A DNA stretch of 8,174 nt. It comes from DASYHS01 sp035998295 (GTDB taxonomy: Bacteria; Pseudomonadota; Alphaproteobacteria; Azospirillales; Azospirillaceae). The first letter of the stretch is position 1. The number at the start of each line of letters is the position of its first letter. The translations under genes and the position numbers were made by a program. The notes under the pieces are model-generated. The model was not told where the DNA came from. It made no database searches and saw only the letters and a program-made list of their open reading frames with translations. The stretch spans positions 1 through 8,174 of the forward strand of contig NZ_DASYHS010000034.1 of assembly GCF_035998295.1 (NCBI RefSeq). The letters are read 5' to 3'. Positions 5,347 through 8,174 of the stretch are shown piece by piece.

Positions 5347-6624
5347 TCACTCCTTGAGGCGCTCGATGTCGGCGCCGCAGGCCGCGAGCTTCTCCTCCAG
5401 CCGCTCGTAGCCGCGGTCGAGGTGGTAGACGCGGTTCACCACCGTCTCGCCCTGCGCGGCGAGCCCGGCCAGCACGAGGCTGACGGAGGCGCGCAGGTCG
5501 GTCGCCATGACCGGTGCGCCGGTCAGCCGCGGCACGCCCCGGACCAGGGCCGAGGCGCCGTGGACGGTGACCCGCGCGCCCATGCGCATCAGTTCCGGCA
5601 CGTGCATGAAGCGGTTCTCGAAGATCGTCTCGGTGATCATCGACGCCCCGTCCGCGACCGACATCAGCGCCATCATCTGGGCCTGGAGGTCGGTCGGGAA
5701 ACCGGGATAGGGCTCGGTCATCGCGTCCACGCCGTGCAGGCCGTTGGTGCGCGCGGCCCGGAAGCCGCGCTCGGTCGGCGTGAACTCGATGCCGGCCGCC
5801 GAGAGGGTCCGCCCGACCGACTGGAGGTGGTCGAGGTCGCCATGCACCAGCTCGATCTCGCCGCCGGTGATCGCGGCGGCCATCAGGTAGGTCCCGGTCT
5901 CGATGCGGTCCGAGACGATCCGGTGCTCCGCGCCGTGCAGGCGGTCCTTGCCGCGGATGCGCAGCGTGTCGGTGCCGATGCCCTCGATCTCGGCGCCCAT
6001 CGCGACGAGGCAGCGCGCGAGGTCGGTGACCTCCGGCTCGCGCGCGGCGTTGGCCAGCACGGTCTCGCCCTTGGCCAGCGTCGCCGCCATCAAGAGGTTC
6101 TCGGTCGCGCCGACCGAGACGGTCGGGAACACGATGTCGGCGCCCCGCAGCCCCTCGGGGGCCGAGGCCAGGATGTAGCCGCCCTCCAGGTCGATCCGGG
6201 CGCCCATCTGGGTCAGGCCCTTGATGTGGAGGTCGACCGGGCGCGTGCCGATCGCGCAGCCGCCCGGCAGCGAGACCTTGGCGACGCCGCAGCGCGCCAG
6301 CAGCGGCCCGAGGACGAGCACGGAGGCCCGCATCTTGCGGACGAGGTCGTAAGGCGCCGTCGTGCTGACGATATCGGCCGCCTTCAGCGCGACGACGCGT
6401 CCGCCATGCCCCTGCGCCCCGGCGACGACGTCGAAGCCGACGCCGTGCTGGACCAGGAGGTTCGTCAGCGTCGCGATATCCGCGAGGTCGGGCAGGTTCG
6501 TGAGCGTCAGCGTTTCATCGGTGAGGAGGCTGGCGGTCATCAGCGGCAGTGCGGCGTTCTTCGCGCCGCCGATGACGATGCTGCCCCGCAGCGGCCGACC
6601 GCCGCGGATGCGGATCTTGTCCAT
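5347..6624 (-). CDS. murA: UDP-N-acetylglucosamine 1-carboxyvinyltransferase (MurA)
   Basis: MurA transfers enolpyruvate from PEP to UDP-GlcNAc, the first committed cytoplasmic step of peptidoglycan synthesis. With the start at 6624 it has 425 residues, normal for the family, and begins MDKIRIRGG. K22-N23 in GGAKNAALPL, the catalytic Cys123 in LPGGCAIGTRPVD, Asp312 in FPTDLQAQ and the C-terminal HLDRGYERL are present. The Cys, not Asp, in the active loop predicts fosfomycin sensitivity. An ATG at 6642 would add six residues; it has a weak GGTGG 7 nt upstream. I chose 6624 because it matches the family N-terminus and brings K22 into the usual numbering. A hairpin follows the stop, and a promoter candidate lies at 6684-6712. 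Confidence 0.97.
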   Translation of the reverse strand: MDKIRIRGGRPLRGSIVIGGAKNAALPLMTASLLTDETLTLTNLPDLADIATLTNLLVQHGVGFDVVAGAQGHGGRVVALKAADIVSTTAPYDLVRKMRASVLVLGPLLARCGVAKVSLPGGCAIGTRPVDLHIKGLTQMGARIDLEGGYILASAPEGLRGADIVFPTVSVGATENLLMAATLAKGETVLANAAREPEVTDLARCLVAMGAEIEGIGTDTLRIRGKDRLHGAEHRIVSDRIETGTYLMAAAITGGEIELVHGDLDHLQSVGRTLSAAGIEFTPTERGFRAARTNGLHGVDAMTEPYPGFPTDLQAQMMALMSVADGASMITETIFENRFMHVPELMRMGARVTVHGASALVRGVPRLTGAPVMATDLRASVSLVLAGLAAQGETVVNRVYHLDRGYERLEEKLAACGADIERLKE

Positions 6625-6634
6625 GGACGTCCAT
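6623..6634. repeat. 12-bp perfect palindrome over the murA start region
   Basis: ATGGACGTCCAT is its own reverse complement and overlaps the preferred murA start codon at 6622-6624. It lies between the two candidate start codons. As an RNA it would fold poorly (no loop), so if functional it would be a protein-binding site. It may be chance. Confidence 0.4.
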
Positions 6635-6683
6635 CGGTACATGGTTGTGCCACCGCGACCGGGCGCCGGCCGCGGAAACGCCA

Positions 6684-6712
6684 GTATTAGGTGACGGGCA
6701 CATCCGAGTCCA
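6684..6712 (-). promoter_or_regulatory. Promoter candidate for murA
   Basis: On the minus strand TGGACT (6712-6707) is followed after exactly 17 nt by TAATAC (6689-6684). Matches to the consensus boxes are partial, but this is the best candidate in the 126-bp gap between the deaminase-like gene and murA. It lies about 42 bp before the upstream ATG. Confidence 0.35.
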
Positions 6713-6750
6713 CAGCCCGGGGGCGTTGTCCCTTAAAAGCCCCGAAACTG

Positions 6751-7302
6751 TCACGGGTCGTCGTGGATCGCGACTTCGCGGTCGTCGAAGCGGGCGACGA
6801 GCCGGGGAATGGCGCCGCTCCACAGGCGGACCGCCACGCCTCCCTCCTCGAAGATCGCGCTCGACGCCTGGTGATGGTGGGTCTCGCTGAAGCACGACCC
6901 GTTGCCGGGGTGCTCGGCGTGGAGGATCACCTCTCGCAGCCCGGCCTGGACGATGCCGCGCGCGCAGTCCGAGCAGGACATGAAGGGAAGATAGATGCGG
7001 CAGTCCTTCAGCGGCGTTCCCACGCGCGCGGCGTTGTAGATCGCGTTGCGCTCGGCATGCTCGAAGAAGAGGTGCTTCGCCGGCGAGGCGCGGCGCTCGG
7101 CCAGGTCGTCCTTCATCCCGCGCGGGAAGGAGTTGTAGCCGGTGGAGCGGATCTCGTTGTCCGGCCCGACGATGACCGCGCCGACGCGGGTCCGCGGGTC
7201 CTTCGACTTCATGGCCACCAGATAGGCGAGGCTCATGAAGTAGGTGTCCCAGTCCAGCGCCCCCGTGCTCACCGGCCCCGTGCTCACCGGCCCCATGCTC
7301 AC
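6751..7302 (-). CDS. dCMP deaminase-family protein (zinc nucleotide deaminase)
   Basis: This 183-residue zinc deaminase probably converts dCMP to dUMP. The N-terminal helix LDWDTYFMSLAYLVAMKSKD (16-35) and SKDPRTRVGAVIV precede the first zinc motif H82-A83-E84 in EHAERNAIYNAA. The second motif holds C110 and C113 (MSCSDCARGIVQAG). The usual PCxxC proline is replaced by serine (S109). A His-rich stretch THHHQ (141-145) follows. The spacing suits dCMP rather than cytidine deaminases, but a related nucleobase substrate is possible. The GTG start at 7302 overlaps the dut stop (GTGA); ATG at 7296 and GTGs at 7287 and 7272 are alternatives created by a 15-bp repeat. The conserved domain starts only at about residue 16. 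Pairing with dut points to dUMP supply. Confidence 0.88.
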   Translation of the reverse strand: MSMGPVSTGPVSTGALDWDTYFMSLAYLVAMKSKDPRTRVGAVIVGPDNEIRSTGYNSFPRGMKDDLAERRASPAKHLFFEHAERNAIYNAARVGTPLKDCRIYLPFMSCSDCARGIVQAGLREVILHAEHPGNGSCFSETHHHQASSAIFEEGGVAVRLWSGAIPRLVARFDDREVAIHDDP

Positions 7303-7308
7303 CGGCCG
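7264..7308. repeat. Three tandem 15-bp units at the dut/deaminase junction
   Basis: CGTGCTCACCGGCCC (7264-7278 and 7279-7293) is followed by a third copy with two changes (7294-7308). On the minus strand each unit reads GGCCGGTGAGCA(C/T)G, which contains GGTGAG and an in-frame GTG. It encodes a GPVST-type repeat at the deaminase N-terminus and covers the last codons of dut. Because the unit is a multiple of 3, copy-number change keeps the deaminase frame. Confidence 0.9.
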
Positions 7309-7766
7309 CCCGTCCCGGTCGACCCGAAGCCGCCCGCCCCGCGCCCGGTGGCGGGAAGCTCGGCCGCCTCGGTCAGGACCGCCCGGCCGACGGGTGCGAC
7401 CACCATCTGCGCGATGCGCATGCCGCGGGTCAGCGCGACGGGCTCGTGACCCAGGTTGACCAGCACGACTCCGATCTCGCCGCGGTAGTCCTCGTCGATG
7501 GTGCCCGGGCTGTTGAGGACGGTGATCCCGTGCTTCAACGCCAGCCCGGAGCGCGGCCTGACCTGCGCCTCGTAGCCCGGCGGCAGCGCGATCGCGAAGC
7601 CGGTCGGCACCAGCATGCGGGCGCCGGGCGCCAGCACCGCGTCCTCGGCCAGGGCGGCCTGCAGGTCGAGGCCCGCGGCCCCCGCCGACGCGTAGGCGGG
7701 CAGGTCCAGGCCCTCGGCGTGGGGCAGGCGCAGGATGCGCAGGGGGACGGTGTCTGGCTCGCTCAT
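7299..7766 (-). CDS. dut: Deoxyuridine 5'-triphosphate nucleotidohydrolase (dUTPase)
   Basis: Dut hydrolyses dUTP to dUMP and pyrophosphate, keeping uracil out of DNA and feeding thymidylate synthesis. From the ATG at 7766 it has 155 residues, the usual trimeric dUTPase length. All five motifs are present: AGLDL (31-35), PRSGLA (71-76), GTIDEDYRGEI (88-98, catalytic D91), RIAQMVVAPV (117-126) and the Gly-rich C-terminal arm GRGAGGFGSTG (141-151). The start is family-based. No Shine-Dalgarno precedes it, and a 17-bp inverted repeat ends 9 nt upstream. The reading frame stays open for 56 more codons to 7934, so an N-terminally extended 211-residue product is possible, as is an ATG at 7814 (171 residues). 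The stop overlaps the deaminase gene by 2-4 bp. Confidence 0.95.
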   Translation of the reverse strand: MSEPDTVPLRILRLPHAEGLDLPAYASAGAAGLDLQAALAEDAVLAPGARMLVPTGFAIALPPGYEAQVRPRSGLALKHGITVLNSPGTIDEDYRGEIGVVLVNLGHEPVALTRGMRIAQMVVAPVGRAVLTEAAELPATGRGAGGFGSTGTGGR

Positions 7767-7934
7767 GACGGGACGGATGGATGCGACCGGCTGCTTGTAG
7801 CCGGTCGCATCCATCGGCTCAAGGCCTTCCGGAACCGGATGCGCGGCGCGCGAGCGCGCCTGCTCCTTGCGGCGGCGGAGATTCTCCCGCAGCGCCGCCG
7901 CAAGCCGTTCCTCCCGGCCACCGCGTCCGGTCAT
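7767..7934 (-). CDS. Small basic-helix ORF running in frame into dut
   Basis: From an ATG at 7934 there are 56 codons without a stop that continue directly into dut. The first 30 residues contain REERLAAALRENLRRRKEQA (7-26), a strongly basic amphipathic helix. It resembles short alphaproteobacterial hypothetical proteins I recall as free-standing genes of roughly 40-60 residues. Here no stop codon separates it from dut, although an out-of-frame TGA sits at 7821-7819 just before the 7776-7815 hairpin. That is where a stop followed by a terminator would be expected. It could be a genuine fusion, a stop lost by a one-base indel, or a sequencing error. Its own start has only a weak GGGGCG upstream and lies 15 nt after the preceding gene. 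Confidence 0.5.
7776..7815 (-). terminator. 17-bp perfect inverted repeat just upstream of dut
   Basis: Bases 7776-7792 pair with 7799-7815 without a mismatch, around the 6-base loop GCTTGT (plus strand). It is the longest perfect stem in the window. There is no T run after it on the minus strand. It lies inside the 7934-7767 ORF, where it encodes MDATGYKQPVAS, and 9 nt before the dut ATG. It may be a terminator for the small ORF, an attenuator, or a structure controlling dut translation. Confidence 0.65.
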
Positions 7935-7949
7935 GCGGCCGCGCCCCGG

Positions 7950-8159
7950 TCAGTCCCGCCGCGGCCGGCGGGGGGCGGCGGCCGCGAGTTCGCTCTCAAG
8001 CTCGGCGATCTTCTTCTCCATGGAGGTGCGCAGCGCCGGGCTGGCATGGACCTTCAGCCCCGCGAGTTGCTCGCGAAGCTGCCGGAGCTGCATCTCCTTC
8101 TCCTTTGGAGAACGCTTGATGGCGACGGAATCGGAGCGCTGTCCGTCGATGGACCGCAT
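7950..8159 (-). CDS. Small coiled-coil hypothetical protein
   Basis: This encodes 69 residues from the ATG at 8159, with AGGG (8169-8172) positioned about 9 nt upstream. An ATG at 8168 would add three residues but leaves no room for a ribosome site. The frame is open to the window edge, so a longer N-terminus cannot be excluded. A charged N-terminus (IKRSPKEKE) leads into heptad-like helices, MQLRQLREQLAGL (about 23-35) and TSMEKKIAELESELAAA (about 45-61), separated by a VHASPAL turn. The tail is Arg/Pro-rich. This suggests a short antiparallel or dimeric coiled coil. I do not recognise the family. It is followed after 15 nt by the small basic ORF and dut on the same strand, so they may be co-transcribed. 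Confidence 0.65.
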   Translation of the reverse strand: MRSIDGQRSDSVAIKRSPKEKEMQLRQLREQLAGLKVHASPALRTSMEKKIAELESELAAAAPRRPRRD

Positions 8160-8174
8160 GCTGAACATCCCTGT

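Noticed and set aside
5462..6624. MurA-type fosfomycin resistance
   Set aside because: The active-site cysteine is present in LPGGCAIG, so no resistant Cys-to-Asp form is indicated.
6720..6743. Hairpin GGGGC/GCCCC after the deaminase gene as a terminator
   Set aside because: It has only 5 bp with a 14-base loop and no T run in the right place; too weak to call.
1..8174. Insertion sequences, CRISPR arrays, phage or toxin-antitoxin genes
   Set aside because: No transposase, integrase or Cas-like protein, no spaced direct repeats and no paired terminal inverted repeats were seen; the 10-bp array has no spacers.

Overview
The window is a GC-rich bacterial chromosome segment. The gene set points to an alphaproteobacterium, probably of the Rhodospirillales type. 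The reasons are an alphaproteobacterial murA / DUF2948 / hisG-hisD / UPF0262 / low-molecular-weight phosphatase block, a short-form HisG, and promoter candidates of the GTGACA-N18-CTATCT kind. The taxonomic call is inference from gene content; no rRNA or marker lineage can be read here.

Layout. Positions 1-308 are non-coding. They hold a strong 15-bp hairpin (56-89) and a 10-bp tandem repeat block (131-220) with seven C5 runs. A plus-strand gene for a small histidine-bearing conserved hypothetical protein (309-653) runs convergently into a minus-strand cluster. In transcription order that cluster is hisG (3620-2943), hisD (2953-1652), a UPF0262 gene (1641-1159) and a low-molecular-weight phosphatase-like gene (1136-678). 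Its genes overlap or lie at most 22 nt apart, so it is probably one operon driven by a promoter at 3654-3683. A UDP-glucuronate decarboxylase (UDP-xylose synthase) gene diverges from hisG on the plus strand (3776-4759). It meets a DUF2948 gene (minus, 5264-4764) with a 4-bp gap between the stop codons. Upstream of DUF2948 on the minus strand are a hairpin terminator, murA (6624-5347), a 126-bp promoter-bearing gap, a dCMP deaminase-family gene (7302-6751), dut (7766-7299) with an in-frame upstream small basic ORF (7934-7767), and a small coiled-coil protein gene (8159-7950, possibly open at the window edge).

Function. HisG and HisD catalyse the first and last steps of histidine biosynthesis; the HisG short form implies a HisZ partner elsewhere. 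MurA starts peptidoglycan precursor synthesis. Dut and the dCMP deaminase-like enzyme are translationally overlapping and would both supply dUMP for thymidylate synthesis. The decarboxylase makes UDP-xylose for surface glycans and breaks up the otherwise familiar murA-DUF2948-his block.

Most of this is housekeeping DNA and I see no clear new defence or mobile system. The items most worth a second look are: (1) the small basic ORF fused in frame to dut across a 17-bp perfect inverted repeat; (2) a 15-bp triplet repeat at the dut/deaminase junction that multiplies possible start codons; (3) the G-quadruplex-capable tandem repeat at 151-220; (4) the non-canonical active-site motifs in the phosphatase-like and deaminase-like proteins.
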